NCBI GenBank assembly: GCA_033439685.1
Contig: JAUEDM010000003.1
Location: forward strand, 3,006,001 to 3,070,000
Reading direction: 5' to 3'
DNA from: Apodospora peruviana
Lineage: Eukaryota > Ascomycota > Sordariomycetes > Sordariales > Lasiosphaeriaceae
DNA: 64,000 bases
Below the pieces are notes generated by a model, which was given only the letters and a program-made list of their open reading frames with translations, was not told the DNA's origin and ran no database searches. Numbering within the stretch: position 1 is the first letter of the stretch; each line of letters opens with the position of its first letter. This document shows, piece after piece, positions 10,926 through 22,037 of this stretch. The position numbers were made by a program, and so were the translations under genes.

Positions 10926-13619
10926 CTACTCAAACAAATGCATGAGGCCGTCTTCATCAGCCCGCCGCCTAGCCGCATCAGCTTCATGAAAGGCAGCCCG
11001 CAAGCTCTCGTCCATCAGCCCGTACTGCTCGGCAAGATGCCAAAACCGGTGCCTCCACGACCTAGGATTTACCTGACCGTCCATACCTCCTCCTGCATCA
11101 TCCTCCGTCTCCTGGATTTTCCCTGCCGCGGTGACAAGCTCGGCCGCCGCTTGCATCCGGTTCTCCCTGATCAACGCCGCCAGATACGATGACAGCGTCG
11201 AGAACGTCACGCAAGTGATGCCCGTGCGCGATGGCGAGAAGACCTTTTCGTAAATCTCCTGCGCCCTGTCCGTGTCGCCGACCTCGGCGTAGCCCTTGAG
11301 GACTCGCTCCCAAAAGACGCGATCCACGTTCTTGTTCTCGTGAAGGCCGCGGCTCGTTATGAGCGTCGTGACCGCCGCCGGGTTAGGCGGCTCGCGCGTG
11401 AAGAAGTAATCGACCAGGATGGTGTAGATGTGCGACGTCAGCTCGAGGCCGCTGGCCCAGAGGTGGGCGATGATCGCCTTGACGGGCTCTTCTGCTGCGT
11501 CTCCCTGCTGCAGAAGGAGGTGGAGCATCTTGGCGTACATTTGCATGTTCACGTGAACGCCGGCGGCCTTCATTCTCGCCATTATGCCGTGGACGATCTC
11601 GACTTGCTTTTCGGGCTTTTCGGCACCGACGTTCTTCAGCGCCCCATCCAAGAGGATTGTAAAGCTGGCAGCGTCTGGGCTGAGTTTCAGCTCATTCATC
11701 ATGCGGAAGATGTCGTCGACTTCTTCGTGTTCCCCGTTGCGCACAAGAGGTTGGAGGAGGGTGTTCAAGGTGAATATGTCTGGGTTGATGCCCTGTTTCG
11801 CCGCCCATTGGAGCAGTTTCTTGGCGGCCGCGCCACGGTCCAGTCGGAGAAGGCCGGTCAGGGCGCCGTTGACAGGCTCTATGCTCGGCTGGACGGCTAT
11901 GGCCGCGTTACCAGGTGCATTTCTCTTGTTCCATCGCTCAATCATTTCATCGAGAGCACGTAGCCCGGATTCGATATCTCCGGAGACAATCAGTCCGTGT
12001 ATTCGCGCCGTCCAGATCGCAGTATCCAGCTTGATGCCTGATTTGACCAGCCTCTCCCAGACAGTCTTGATACCATCCGGATTTCTTGCTTTGGTGCATC
12101 CCATAATCATCGAGTTCCACGTCTTGATCGTGGGTTGCACTCCGATGCTCTGTATGTGGTTCCAAATATGAACCCCAAGTTGGGGTTGCCTCAGCCCCAT
12201 AAATGCCATAATAAAATAATCAAATATTTCTGGGTACTTTGCGAGCTCCTTGGACTTAGCCTCAGTCGGAACAGCAGAGGGTCCCCAATATGCTGCCCAC
12301 GTCTTTTTCAACCCTTGCAAGTCCTTTCCTCCGAGTGCCTGGCGAATTCGGCGATGTACAGCGTCAGTTTGACTATGACTGCCATTGGCCGGCGTTGGCC
12401 TCCTGACCGACCGTTTGACTCGCGAGCCCGAACGGGATTTGATATATGCAAAGAGATCTGGATATAGATAGAGTGTTGACTGGATGACTCCGGGAGCAGG
12501 CGGTTTGACTCTCATAGAAGGCATCTTTTTGGTCAGTGGGAGTACTTGTTCCAGCGTTTCAAGGAGAGGCGCAGCCTCCTCCCGGACAGACCGGCTGACG
12601 CTGGCCGGGTCGGAGAGTACTTGGAAGGTCGCTAAAGCTGCGATAGACGGCCGTATCATGCCTTCATACGAGCATGCGGAGTATTGTGGACATGCATAAT
12701 AAAAGGCCACGTGGAATTGCAATTCACTTCCACTGGGATGAGCTGATGAGTGTTGGTGCTGCTCAGCTGCCCCGGGTGTTGTGTTAGTTGCCGGAGTTGG
12801 AGGCCCGCGCACGTCGAAGACTTTCCATGCTCCAATGAGGTCGTGGAGGAGAGCATCGCGGCGAGCAATGGCATTTAAGTGGTCTTGGACGGTTGAATAA
12901 TCGCTTGGGGAGGTGCTACACGTGCAAATATGTTGAAGCAACGCCAACACAAGCGTTGCCCATGTCGCCGGCTTGAGGATGCCCAGTTCGAGGGTGAGCT
13001 CGCTGATTCGTGTCAAGCTTGGGAGGTTGGTAGAGTCAAGTTTTCGGAACTTGATAAGGTCAAATTCTCGGGACTTCTCTTCGCATAGCCGTTGTAAAAG
13101 CCCTTCCTGTAGCGAATCTTTGAGAGCAGTGGAGACTGTACCGGCGGCGGCGAGTTGGGGGTATATGACCTGCTCGAAAAAGGCGAAGGCGGGCGCTATC
13201 GACTTGCCTGGGCTGCTGGCTTCATGTACCATTTCACTTAGCTCCCCCGAGTCCTTGAAAAGCTTATATGTGGCCGCCTGTGCAGCCTCAACCTCGGCCG
13301 GAGGTATCGTATCTTTGGCATTGGGTCCACCAACTATGCTCCTGAATATGGCGAGCGAAGCCGATCCTCCTTGCCCAGAATTTCCCTTATATTTTGTACC
13401 GCCATCCATCACCTTACCGTCCCGGCGCTTTTCGGGACTCGGCGTAGGCGGTCCATTGTACACCTTCGTAGTGAAGCTGCGGCTGTGGCCGTCGCGCCGG
13501 TCATGGCCATGGACGAAGTTCCGGTTTTGCTTCACAGCCGATTGCGTCGAAGCTCTCGCGTTCGAGGCGGCGAGGAGTCGGACGCGGCATCGCAGACAGA
13601 CGTACCCCAGCTCCTTCAT
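10926..13619 (-). CDS. Mitochondrial pentatricopeptide repeat (PPR) protein
   Basis: A single uninterrupted frame of 897 codons. The N-terminus (MKELGYVCLRCRVRLLAAS) is basic and lacks acids apart from Glu3, as in many fungal mitochondrial proteins. Residues about 440-830 contain 35-residue helical repeats of PPR type, for example TIKTWNSMIMGCTKARNPDG, PDIFTLNTLLQPLVRNGEHE and DAASFTILLDGALKNVG. Fungal PPR proteins of this size bind organelle transcripts and act in their stability, splicing or translation; which transcript is bound cannot be told. It is divergent from the acid phosphatase gene with about 0.6 kb between starts. A mini uORF overlaps its start. The relation to Pet309/Cya-5 or Ccm1 is unresolved. 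Confidence 0.85.
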   Translation of the reverse strand: MKELGYVCLRCRVRLLAASNARASTQSAVKQNRNFVHGHDRRDGHSRSFTTKVYNGPPTPSPEKRRDGKVMDGGTKYKGNSGQGGSASLAIFRSIVGGPNAKDTIPPAEVEAAQAATYKLFKDSGELSEMVHEASSPGKSIAPAFAFFEQVIYPQLAAAGTVSTALKDSLQEGLLQRLCEEKSREFDLIKFRKLDSTNLPSLTRISELTLELGILKPATWATLVLALLQHICTCSTSPSDYSTVQDHLNAIARRDALLHDLIGAWKVFDVRGPPTPATNTTPGAAEQHQHSSAHPSGSELQFHVAFYYACPQYSACSYEGMIRPSIAALATFQVLSDPASVSRSVREEAAPLLETLEQVLPLTKKMPSMRVKPPAPGVIQSTLYLYPDLFAYIKSRSGSRVKRSVRRPTPANGSHSQTDAVHRRIRQALGGKDLQGLKKTWAAYWGPSAVPTEAKSKELAKYPEIFDYFIMAFMGLRQPQLGVHIWNHIQSIGVQPTIKTWNSMIMGCTKARNPDGIKTVWERLVKSGIKLDTAIWTARIHGLIVSGDIESGLRALDEMIERWNKRNAPGNAAIAVQPSIEPVNGALTGLLRLDRGAAAKKLLQWAAKQGINPDIFTLNTLLQPLVRNGEHEEVDDIFRMMNELKLSPDAASFTILLDGALKNVGAEKPEKQVEIVHGIMARMKAAGVHVNMQMYAKMLHLLLQQGDAAEEPVKAIIAHLWASGLELTSHIYTILVDYFFTREPPNPAAVTTLITSRGLHENKNVDRVFWERVLKGYAEVGDTDRAQEIYEKVFSPSRTGITCVTFSTLSSYLAALIRENRMQAAAELVTAAGKIQETEDDAGGGMDGQVNPRSWRHRFWHLAEQYGLMDESLRAAFHEADAARRRADEDGLMHLFE

Positions 13620-13630
13620 GGCTGCATCAT
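13616..13630 (-). promoter_or_regulatory. Mini uORF overlapping the PPR start by 4 nt
   Basis: Reading the minus strand, ATG ATG CAG CCA TGA (13630-13616) ends in a TGA that shares ATGA with the main ATG (13619-13617). Any leader long enough to contain it would translate this four-codon frame or depend on leaky scanning or re-initiation. The frame is seen directly; a regulatory role is inferred. Confidence 0.5.
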
Positions 13631-14203
13631 GCAGAAGGTATGTTGGGCTTTCTGGCGGGCTGTGAGCATTGATCGAGTAATCGTCGGATCGAGTGGTTGT
13701 CGTCGCGATGTTTTTTTTTCGGGGTCAAATTTCCAGGGCCCACACGTCGTGGCATGCGGGGACGGAACCGTTGACACCGTACGGCCCGTACCGTATTTGG
13801 AACGCTCGGGGACCAGAAGCCAGCCGATTCATACAATCATCCGCTGGTACCTTACGAATTCAGTACAGTAATTCGTACACGTTCCCAACGACAGGGTGTC
13901 AATCTCAATTCGTCCTCTTGTCTTTACGTCATGCTCCGCGTACCTTCCTGACCCGATATCACGAATCCATCTATACATTCTAAGTACCTTACCTTACCAG
14001 CTGTGACACACAAAGGTCGGGTGCTCCCAAAGGTGACTCAACAAATCACCGATCACCGTCCTTTGCGTCCTTTGCCCCGCAGCTCCTATTGTGTTCAGTA
14101 TTTACCTTAGATACCTTCACCGCACCTCCATACCTGCTATTCCCAACAGATGCCTCCCACCTTGACCTCCTCTTCTCGGCAACGCAGGTGATCACAAGTC
14201 AGA
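13631..14203. other. Divergent promoter between PPR and acid phosphatase genes
   Basis: No gene is supported. An imperfect hairpin (TACGAATT at 13853-13860, AATTCGTA at 13870-13877) and TACCTTACCTTACC-like runs near 13984 are the only visible structures. Confidence 0.55.
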
Positions 14204-15827
14204 ATGACAACGCTCGTTCCCCGTGTGCCTTATACGGATGATGAGCTCCGGAAGCTCTATCCCAGCGGCCTGGAGCTGCAGTTAGTGCAGATCTTGATGC
14301 GTCACGGCGAGCGCACTCCCGTGTCTGCACGCTTCCAGAATGCCGGCCTCCAACCCTTCTGGCCCTACTGCTCCAGTGCGCGACAGATGAAGTCGACCAT
14401 TTTAGCCAACAACTCCGACGGCGCCACCCCGTTTAACATGCTGGAGTGGAGGCGCCGGCTCGAGACCTTTGCAGAAAACGACGAGCCTATCGTAGCGACA
14501 GGGCCCAAAGGCGAGCTTGACAATGTCTGCGACATGGGAAGCCTGACAGACGTTGGCAGGCAAAGCACCTCCAAACTGGGGATGCGCTTCCGGGAGCTCT
14601 ATGTCGACCGTCTAAAGTTTCTGCCTCCTCAAATCGACTCTACAGACTTCATGTACCTTCGCTCGACCCCGGTGCCGCGAGCTCTCGAGTCTTTGCACCA
14701 AGCCTTCTCGGGCTTGTATCCGCCTTCGACATGGGTGCCCGACAGCAGAGGCAAGTTTCCGGTACCTACGATCCTTACGAGGGCTCCAGGCGACGAGACG
14801 CTGTTCCCGAACGATGGCAACTGCCGCAGGTTCGCCGCGTTGTCCCGAGCTTTCGCCCAGCGGACGGCAGACAGGTGGAACAAGTCGGAGCAGATGGAGT
14901 ATCTCAACCAGCTGTATGGTAAGTGGATGCCGGCCAACAGCCCCCGTGTGGCTGTAGATTCCCGGCCCCGCCTCTCGGGTATCATGGACACGATCAATGC
15001 CACTCTGGCCCATGGACCGGAAACAAGATTACCCAGCGAGTTTTACGACAAGAAGGGAAGGGAGATTATCGAGAAAATCGGCTGCGAGGAGTGGTTCAGC
15101 GGCTACAAGGAATCTCGCGAGTACCGCATGCTAGGGATGGGTGGCTTGCTGGGGGATATTGTTGGTCGAATGGTCAGAAACACCGATCCGAATACGGCAG
15201 AAGGCCGGTACGAGCTCCACAGGAAAGCTGGGCAAGGGCATCCGCATATCAAATTTGGCCTCAGCGGCTGCCACGACACGACCCTCGCGGGGGTTCTCGC
15301 CAGTCTTGGTGCCTACGATACGGATGCGTGGCCGCCTTACACCAGCCATGTCGCGTTCGAGATGTTCCGGAAGTCAGACATGCCCCCGCCAACCCAGCCC
15401 GCCGCTATCCCTCTTATTAAGAACAAGACCTGGCGCGAGACTCTCCTATATGGCTCGGGGCCTGGTCCAGACTACCGACCTACCGGCATCGGACGCAAGC
15501 CGACGTCCGAATTGACGCCCGCCGAACGCGGGAGCTTAAATGGGTATTACGTGCGCGTGCGGTACAACGATGAGCCTGTCACCATTCCCGGATGCAGAAT
15601 CCCGGGAAATCATCTCGAGGGGGACGAGTCGTTCTGTACACTGGTTTGTCTGACCCCATGACACCACACCCTTTGTTTGGATAAGTTTATACTAACTCCG
15701 ACCTTTCTAGGCCGCATTCAAGGAAATCGTCGACAAGTTCACACCGAGGAATTGGAAGCAACAATGTCGAGAGAACCTGGACATGCCTACTCTACCGAAG
15801 GATGAGCCCGAATGGGCGGGCCACTAG
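14204..15827 (+). CDS. Histidine acid phosphatase family protein, probably intracellular
   Basis: Exons 14204-15643 and 15711-15827 give 518 aa; the 67-nt intron has an ACTAAC branch site. The catalytic motif RHGERTP (residues 33-39, with His34 as the phosphohistidine nucleophile) is intact, and the proton-donor HD pair occurs in SGCHDTT (His357, Asp358). This is branch 2 of the histidine phosphatase superfamily (phytase, prostatic acid phosphatase). There is no signal peptide: the protein starts MTTLVPRVPYTDDEL and reaches the catalytic motif at once. A cytosolic or organelle phosphomonoesterase is therefore more likely than a secreted phosphatase. The substrate is unknown. Frame continuity after the intron confirms the short second exon. 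Confidence 0.88.
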
Positions 15828-16365
15828 AGGTGTTATCTTGAGGGAGTTTGGCGGCGGTGCCAATCCGTATATTTGAACCCCTAAATATTCTCTCCGCTCT
15901 CGCTTATTCTTAAGCGTTGGAGCTTTCGGTGCTTTTTGCGTCTCGGCTGCATAGTTTGTTATGACACAATTTACATGTCATTATGATGAAAAGAATGGAA
16001 GAAACCAAAAGAACGTTTGATAGGAAGGACGGAAGTGGTAATGATAATAACGTATATATGTTCGTCGCGAAAGGAAAGAACGGAGACCGGGCAAATGGAG
16101 GGTGAGGAAGATGGATATGGTTTCATGAACCATCATGCATCCAAGAGCACGACGAAAGGGTTGGGCCAAGCAGGTAGGACAAGAAGAGAACTTGTCTAAC
16201 TCTCGCCTTTCTTCATTTACAAGTTCCCTGAACCTTGCTGAAACTATGTAAGGGCGGGAACCGTAGATAAAGATAGGCGCCTAAGTATACGACTGTACAT
16301 TCGAACCAAGAAAAAATCAACTCTGAATGAAAATGCGCTGCTTGCTTCTTTCTAGGTAGTCTACT
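15828..16365. other. Convergent spacer, acid phosphatase and VMA22 3' ends
   Basis: 538 bp of 3'-flanking DNA for both neighbours. No gene or repeat is supported. Confidence 0.6.
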
Positions 16366-17067
16366 TTAATGAGCAGGCAGGACTTCCTCTTGTCCACCAT
16401 TACCATGAAGATGTCCCTCTTGCTGCTGAAGCTTCTTCTGGTGATCTACCTTCTCCGCCTTGGATCTCTTCTTCCTTGCCCTGCGAACCTGAAGTTCCAC
16501 GTCCGCCATGGCGGCACTGAGGCTCGCGAGGCGCGGGATGATCTCCTCGACCGCCTGGACCGCCTGGGCCTGAGCTAGCCGCAATGGCTGCGGGGAGAGC
16601 AATCCGAACCAGCGTAGTGGGTCATGGTTGTTCCTTTTCTTTGGTGGTGGTGATGGTTTTCCGCTGCCGTCGTGGTTGTTGTCGTCTTTTGTGGTGGCTG
16701 CTGCTGCTGATTTCTTCTCGTCTTGCTCCTCTTGTTGGTCCTCCTTTTTCGTATTGTTCTTATCGTCGTTTTCTTCAGATTCATCTGCCGTCACCTTTAT
16801 CATGTCGAAAATTACATGATGACCAGCTGAAGGAGAAGATTGCGTGATCTGCACCCTCCGCGCCGCTTGCATGCGGTCGTCGTAGTGGTCCTGGCCGTAG
16901 CGGACGCCACGCTGGGCTGAGAAGTTGGCCCGCGCCAGGTTCTGGTAGATGCCGCTCTGAAGGCCGTTGAGCCGAGCCCGCAGGCGGGTGTACTCGTCCA
17001 GCAGAGTGAGGTAGCGTTCCAGGAGGGTGTCGATGGTTGTGTCCAAGTCTACGGTTGTTTCTGCCAT
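16366..17067 (-). CDS. VMA22: V-ATPase assembly factor Vma22 (CCDC115 homologue)
   Basis: An intronless frame of 233 aa. The N-terminal helix (LDTTIDTLLERYLTLLDEY) and the C-terminal signature DPLRWFGLLSPQPLRLAQ (from residue 149) followed by a helical segment match the Vma22/CCDC115 family. The two conserved blocks are joined by an acidic, then Lys- and Pro-rich linker (residues about 94-147), and the protein ends in a basic coiled coil. In yeast Vma22 works in the ER with Vma12 and Vma21 to assemble the Vo sector of the proton pump. It has no membrane segment, as in the family. The start ATG follows a pyrimidine-rich leader. The call rests on the signature pair. Confidence 0.85.
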   Translation of the reverse strand: MAETTVDLDTTIDTLLERYLTLLDEYTRLRARLNGLQSGIYQNLARANFSAQRGVRYGQDHYDDRMQAARRVQITQSSPSAGHHVIFDMIKVTADESEENDDKNNTKKEDQQEEQDEKKSAAAATTKDDNNHDGSGKPSPPPKKRNNHDPLRWFGLLSPQPLRLAQAQAVQAVEEIIPRLASLSAAMADVELQVRRARKKRSKAEKVDHQKKLQQQEGHLHGNGGQEEVLPAH

Positions 17068-17545
17068 GATTTTCTTCTTCTTTTTGTCTGCCTGTGTCTT
17101 GGTATGATGATGATATTCTCTCTTTGTGTAGGTGCGTATGTGTCGTGGCTTGAGTACCCGTATATCTGGGTTATACCTCCCTTCTAGGTTGTGAAGAACG
17201 GAATCCCGTGAAAATCACGGGACGATAGATACTTTGCTGCCGAGCTGCCAGTCTGTCCGCCACCCACCGTCGGGCCGTCGCTGTGGTCGGGGCGGCCAAA
17301 GTGGGGCGAACCTCAAAAAGTCCTACGATGGATATTAGAGAATAATCCGTTCAGACGATACCGAGTGTCAAGTCCTGTAAACTCGTACGGATACCTGCCT
17401 GTTGCATTGGGCCTCAACGTATAGAAACTGCTGCAGAGCTCTGTGAAGATGGAATCCGTGGATATATACCAAGATATTTTTCCCTTTGGCTTAGATCAAC
17501 AAAGTTATTAGTCAAAAATCTCACCTTCATTAGATGTTGATACGG

Positions 17546-17575
17546 TATTCCGTACAACATGCCATGTACGGAATA
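17546..17575. repeat. Inverted repeat with 11-bp perfect arms
   Basis: TATTCCGTACA (17546-17556) and TGTACGGAATA (17565-17575) flank an 8-nt loop. A further TATTCCGTA follows at about 17597. It lies about 480 bp upstream of VMA22. A match of this size can occur by chance in 64 kb. Confidence 0.7.
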
Positions 17576-17718
17576 TTGATATCGTATTGACAAATGTATT
17601 CCGTAAATCCGCATCAATTAAATCACACCACCGAACTTCCCCATTTGGGCAAGACGCGCCGCCCGTTTCAGGCCAACGTTTCGGCTCTCCAAGAAGCTAC
17701 ACTGGACGGTCTAGCGCA

Positions 17719-17755
17719 CAATACCACAATACCGCAATACCACAATACCACAATA
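17719..17755. repeat. Tandem 8-bp repeat, about 4.6 copies
   Basis: Copies of CAATACCA run head to tail, the second ending in G instead of A. It is a short microsatellite-like array in gene-poor DNA. Confidence 0.85.
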
Positions 17756-19315
17756 TATCCCGTAATGCGGACGAGGTCATCGTCGAGCGAGGGACCTATA
17801 TCTGGCAAGGCCGAGGTGCAGATTGTTGGCATTGGCAAACAAGCAAGAAGAAAACATACATATATATCCGTACCCGTCTCGTAAATTCGTGGAGGATAAT
17901 TGAGAGGGATGGGAGGGGTGGGGGACGTTCTCTCGGATGCCTTTGTCGAAAGCCGCTGCATTGGAAGCCCTGGAAGCTCCTGTGGAAGGAATGGGCATTC
18001 GGGAACTCATTGATTAAACCAGGGTTTTGTATGGCTGGCCAACAAAGGGTAAAAAAGCGGAATGGGATTTTCTATTGAAGGAGTGAAAAAGAAGCAAACA
18101 ACATTTGGAGCAGGCATTGCATGAAGCTTGCCTTTGTAGGGTAGGTCCAGGCCAACAGGAAGGCCCCCTGCCAAGAGATGATGGACTTGCCAGTGAGGAC
18201 TGGTGGTTGTAAGTCGACAGTCGTCCGTCACAGGCAGGCGGACACAGCAGTTTCCTGCGACAGCGATGATAGGCTCAAACAAAGTGGACAACATGACACC
18301 TTCTGATCTTGCATTGCACGGAAACGGGTTATGCATGCCGCGACTGGCGGAGAGCTGAGTTCCTCTTTCTCGAGGGTGTGCACTATAATCTGTACAGAAC
18401 TACAGACTGCTGCTTGCTCTATGTCAGAGGCAGACAGCTTTTTCCAGATAAGGCAATGGGTCGCAAAGAGACGGGACTGGATAATGGCTGTACTGTTCCG
18501 AGCTCCGAGATCCACCAGATGTCCGTCTTGTTCTTTACGTTGTAGCCGTTCAGCTCATCTGGGAATGGGATTCCTTGCCCCTTAGCACAGCTGTATTAAT
18601 GCTGCCGCTTTTTCTCCGTGTTTCTCGGGATGCGGATGTCCAAGGTCCTTGATGCCCGTGAATGTTCATGCGCAAAGACCGAATTCCTTCTCCCTCCTCC
18701 ACCAGGAGGTCTTGTGTGTTAACACCATGCTCCATGGTCCATGGCCGTGGGGCCTCCCGTGCCTCCTAGTGGGTTGCACAGAAACTATGTGAACTAGAGT
18801 GAATTCCGCAGGTCGAGTACGAAGCATGATTCCGCGTTGGATACCTGGATATGCGGCTAGCCAGTGTGTAGGCCCGGGTGGGAGGTGTGAGGTGGTTTTT
18901 CCGTTCAGCTTCTCTGCAGAATCTAGTGCAGCCAAGCCAGAGCGTTTAAGGCGTCGCGCGAGGTCGACGTGTAACCAGCCAAGTGCCCTTGCTGTCATGT
19001 AGAGCATCTTCTAGCTCGACCTCGGACTGGTACCCAGATGGTGAGGGAACGAAGGTTTGCTTGTGCGCGCAAGGATGAGAAGTATCCGTAAGTATATGTA
19101 ATATTTTCGTATTGTGAAGATGGAAGACCGAAAGTCAATTGCTCAAGTGTCAAAGCCAGTGATTGTCGATATGTACAGTACTTGTCCCATAGCTGCGTGT
19201 CTCAACGCAGGCGGCGGGCAGCCAGTCTCCAAGACATCGATTGACATGCGCCGTTGGTGGAAAGGAAGGGAGTTTGCTGCTCTGGAACTGCCACAATTGC
19301 CGTCCAACGGTTGGT

Positions 19316-19336
19316 GGACATTGGACATTGGACATT
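19316..19336. repeat. Tandem 7-bp repeat, 3 copies
   Basis: Three copies of GGACATT in a row, in non-coding DNA. Confidence 0.8.
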
Positions 19337-20209
19337 GGATGGAAGGATAGGATGTGCTTCAAGGCCATCTCTGTGCTTCATGTACTTCGCTGGTCGCCGA
19401 TAAAAGTGCCAGTGGCACTGCTAGGCATCCCAACAGATGACCAAATGGGCAAATGAGGGCAAATGAGCTGTTGAATGGGGATGGAAGCATACAAACGTGA
19501 TGAGAGCCTTCTTCCTCAAGAAAGCTGCCACTGCCAAACGAGGTCGGAACTTAAGTTTAAAAGTTGATGCTCGACTCACATTTAAACCACCCTACCGGCT
19601 GGCAACTGGCGGGCAGACCACGCCAATCCAACAAGCCCAAAGGACCCAAGGGCTCTGCCAGGTTTCCATCTTCAAGCTCCCGTAATCTTACGAGGCTGAT
19701 GCACGAACCAAAACCACCGCCGCCATCCCATCCCCTACCCAGTTAAGCAGGCGACTCCCACTGCATTTTAATTGACCGTGCTTGTGCTGGACTATTTACT
19801 ATAACTGAACTGCCAAACCCCCGTCAGAGTTTTTTTCTTGGTAACATTCATCGGCCCTCTTCTTCATTTTTACTTCCATTTCTTCCCCGGGCCACTTTAA
19901 CTTCGTCATCAGCCTTCCCCTCGACCTGCCTGATACTACGATTCGGAGAAGAAGCCCCAGACCACGAAAGACAAGCCAAGCGGACGGACCCCATTCTTCC
20001 AGTTCGGCTCCCCCCCAAATCCAATCCCTTGGACTCCACACTCCGCCCTCGCACACACTCGAGTCGCCGGTTAGACTGCAACAGGCGATAAGGGAGAACG
20101 ATTAGATGCAAAGCTTCTCCTAAGGTGGCCGTCGAAGAAGCACTTCTGATCAAGCACGCGGCACGCCTTGCCTTTGCTCCTGTCTGGGGCGCTGTGAAGA
20201 AAAAGAAAA

Positions 20210-21259
20210 ATGGTGGTCGCAACTATCAAGTCAGTCAAAGCCAGCCCATCCCGCAATCCGCCGCCGCACCACCACCTCTTCCCTTCCAACGGTACACCGA
20301 ACCCGGAAAGCAGCTGAGCTGAACCGAGCTGTGGCCATTGTTGTCATATACATGCAATGGCCTTTTCCCTTACGTCGCTATCTCTCTCTCCGCTTGCCTC
20401 GGTACACCTGCTGCCACCGTTATTCCCGAAAAGAACCAATCAAAAACGCGTCGCTACGACGTGTACAATGATGGCCTCAATCGTGTTGCTGCTGCTTCTT
20501 CTTGGCACTAGATTACCCCATGGCTAACCCGCTGTTTCGTGCCCTCCAGGTGCGTGGTCGTTGGCGACGGTGCCGTCGGAAAGACCTGCCTCCTCATCAG
20601 CTACACAACGAACAAATTCCCGTCCGAATATGTCCCGACAGTATTCGACAACTATGCCGTCACGGTTATGTATGTTTCAATATGAATCCTCCAATAAACT
20701 AAATATCTTCGGCTCCTCGGGCTGTGTGCTAAAACGGAGACCCTAAACTAGGATCGGTGACGAGCCCTATACCCTCGGACTATTCGATACCGCCGGACAG
20801 GAAGACTACGACCGCCTCCGGCCGCTGTCGTACCCGCAGACGGACGTGTTCCTGGTCTGCTTCAGCGTCACGTCGCCGGCCTCGTTCGAGAACGTGCGCG
20901 AGAAGTGGTTCCCCGAGGTGCATCACCACTGCCCGGGCGTGCCCTGCCTGATTGTAGGGACGCAGGTGGATTTGCGGGACGACCCGCAGGTGCGGGAAAA
21001 GCTGGCGAAGCAAAAGATGTCGCCGGTACGGAAAGAGGACGGCGAGAGGATGGCCAAGGACCTGGGTGCGGTCAAGTACGTCGAGTGCAGTGCTCTGACG
21101 CAGTATAAGCTTAAGGATGTGTTTGATGAGGTAAGAAGAAGAGCAAGTTTGAGAAAAGGTGGGAGAGACAGAACTGACAGTGAAACGAAACAGGCGATCG
21201 TGGCTGCACTAGAACCGCCGGCACCAAAAAAAACCAAACACAAGTGCATGATTCTGTGA
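20210..21259 (+). CDS. CDC42: Rho-family GTPase Cdc42
   Basis: Exons 20210-20229, 20550-20669, 20752-21130 and 21194-21259 give 194 aa. The tiny first exon encodes MVVATI plus part of Lys7, and the 320-nt intron 1 restores KCVVVGDGAVGKT (P-loop, Gly12-Thr19). The effector loop YVPTVFDNYAVTVM, the DTAGQEDYDRLRPLSYPQTDVF switch II region and the ECSALTQ motif are all Cdc42-like. IGDEPYTLGLFDT and TNKFPSEYVP separate it from Rac (TNAFPGEY). The C-terminus is basic and ends in CMIL, a CAAX box suited to geranylgeranylation. The protein directs polarity at hyphal tips through PAK kinases and formins. The last intron (63 nt) has no stop and keeps frame, so a retained form would be translatable. Confidence 0.96.
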
Positions 21260-22037
21260 TTCTTGGACGCAGGTAAGGTTGGTTGGTTACATGGGGGGCG
21301 AAAGAAGAGAGAGAAAGAGAGAGAGGCAGAGGCAAAGATCTGGAACGGTGTTTTTCTTTTTCATCTAGCTTGGTCTGTCTGGTTGGTTTTTTCACACAAC
21401 ACTGGAGAAAGAGAAGGAGATCAATCAGTTGGTTTTATTTTTAGGGTGGGCGAGGATTCAGTTTTCAGCGATACTTGTGTGTTCAGAGATCCCTTTTTTC
21501 TTCTTTCCTTTGAATAAAAAAAAACAGTTTATTTATTTATTCCCCCAAGGGAAGTGCACTGCGTCCTTCGAAGGACTTGGATCTACTAACCATTACTTGA
21601 GGTGGACCTGAGGGAGGAATAGAGTAAGCACAGCAGGTTGAAGCAAGTTAAAACGGAGGGAAGAATGGGTTGCTGCTGCAGACAAGAGATATATCCCCCT
21701 TTTTTTTCCCGTTGTGTTGTTTTTACAGTCCTACCACCGCTTATACCTTACCTAGGTAGGTAGTTTACTGACTTGGCTTTGCTTTACAGGAGCTAGATTT
21801 CGGAAGATAACTACACAACACACAATAGTCTTCTTCTACTCGGATAACCGACTTGATAGGTAAAAGCACTGCTTTAAACACAGACAGACACCTGATGATT
21901 GTTATTCTGAGTTGTCGGTAGCTGCATGGTGTTCACAAAGCTCCACCGCCCAGCTTCGCCGGTTGCGACTCTTGCGAGTTTACCTCGGCGGGGATTGACT
22001 AGGGTATCTTGGGGGAATGAATCCGCAATCGGAGCCC

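Larger units (their letters stand above)
17068..20209. other. Gene-poor interval of 3.1 kb between VMA22 and CDC42
   Basis: I find no supported gene. The longest frames (for example 17587-18078 plus strand) start at TTG, have no family features and overlap other frames. The interval contains an inverted repeat (17546-17575) and two short tandem repeats (17719-17755, 19316-19336). The right end probably holds the CDC42 promoter and leader, with a C-rich tract near 19720-20000. A non-coding RNA cannot be excluded. Confidence 0.5.

Noticed and set aside
17719..17755. CRISPR-like array
   Set aside because: Units are 8 bp in direct tandem with no spacers; this is a eukaryotic microsatellite.
17587..18078. 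163-codon plus-strand open frame
   Set aside because: It starts at TTG, runs through a tandem repeat and has no recognisable domain.
20846..21259. Unspliced reading of the CDC42 3' end as the main form
   Set aside because: It inserts 21 residues into a highly conserved GTPase; kept only as a possible intron-retention isoform.
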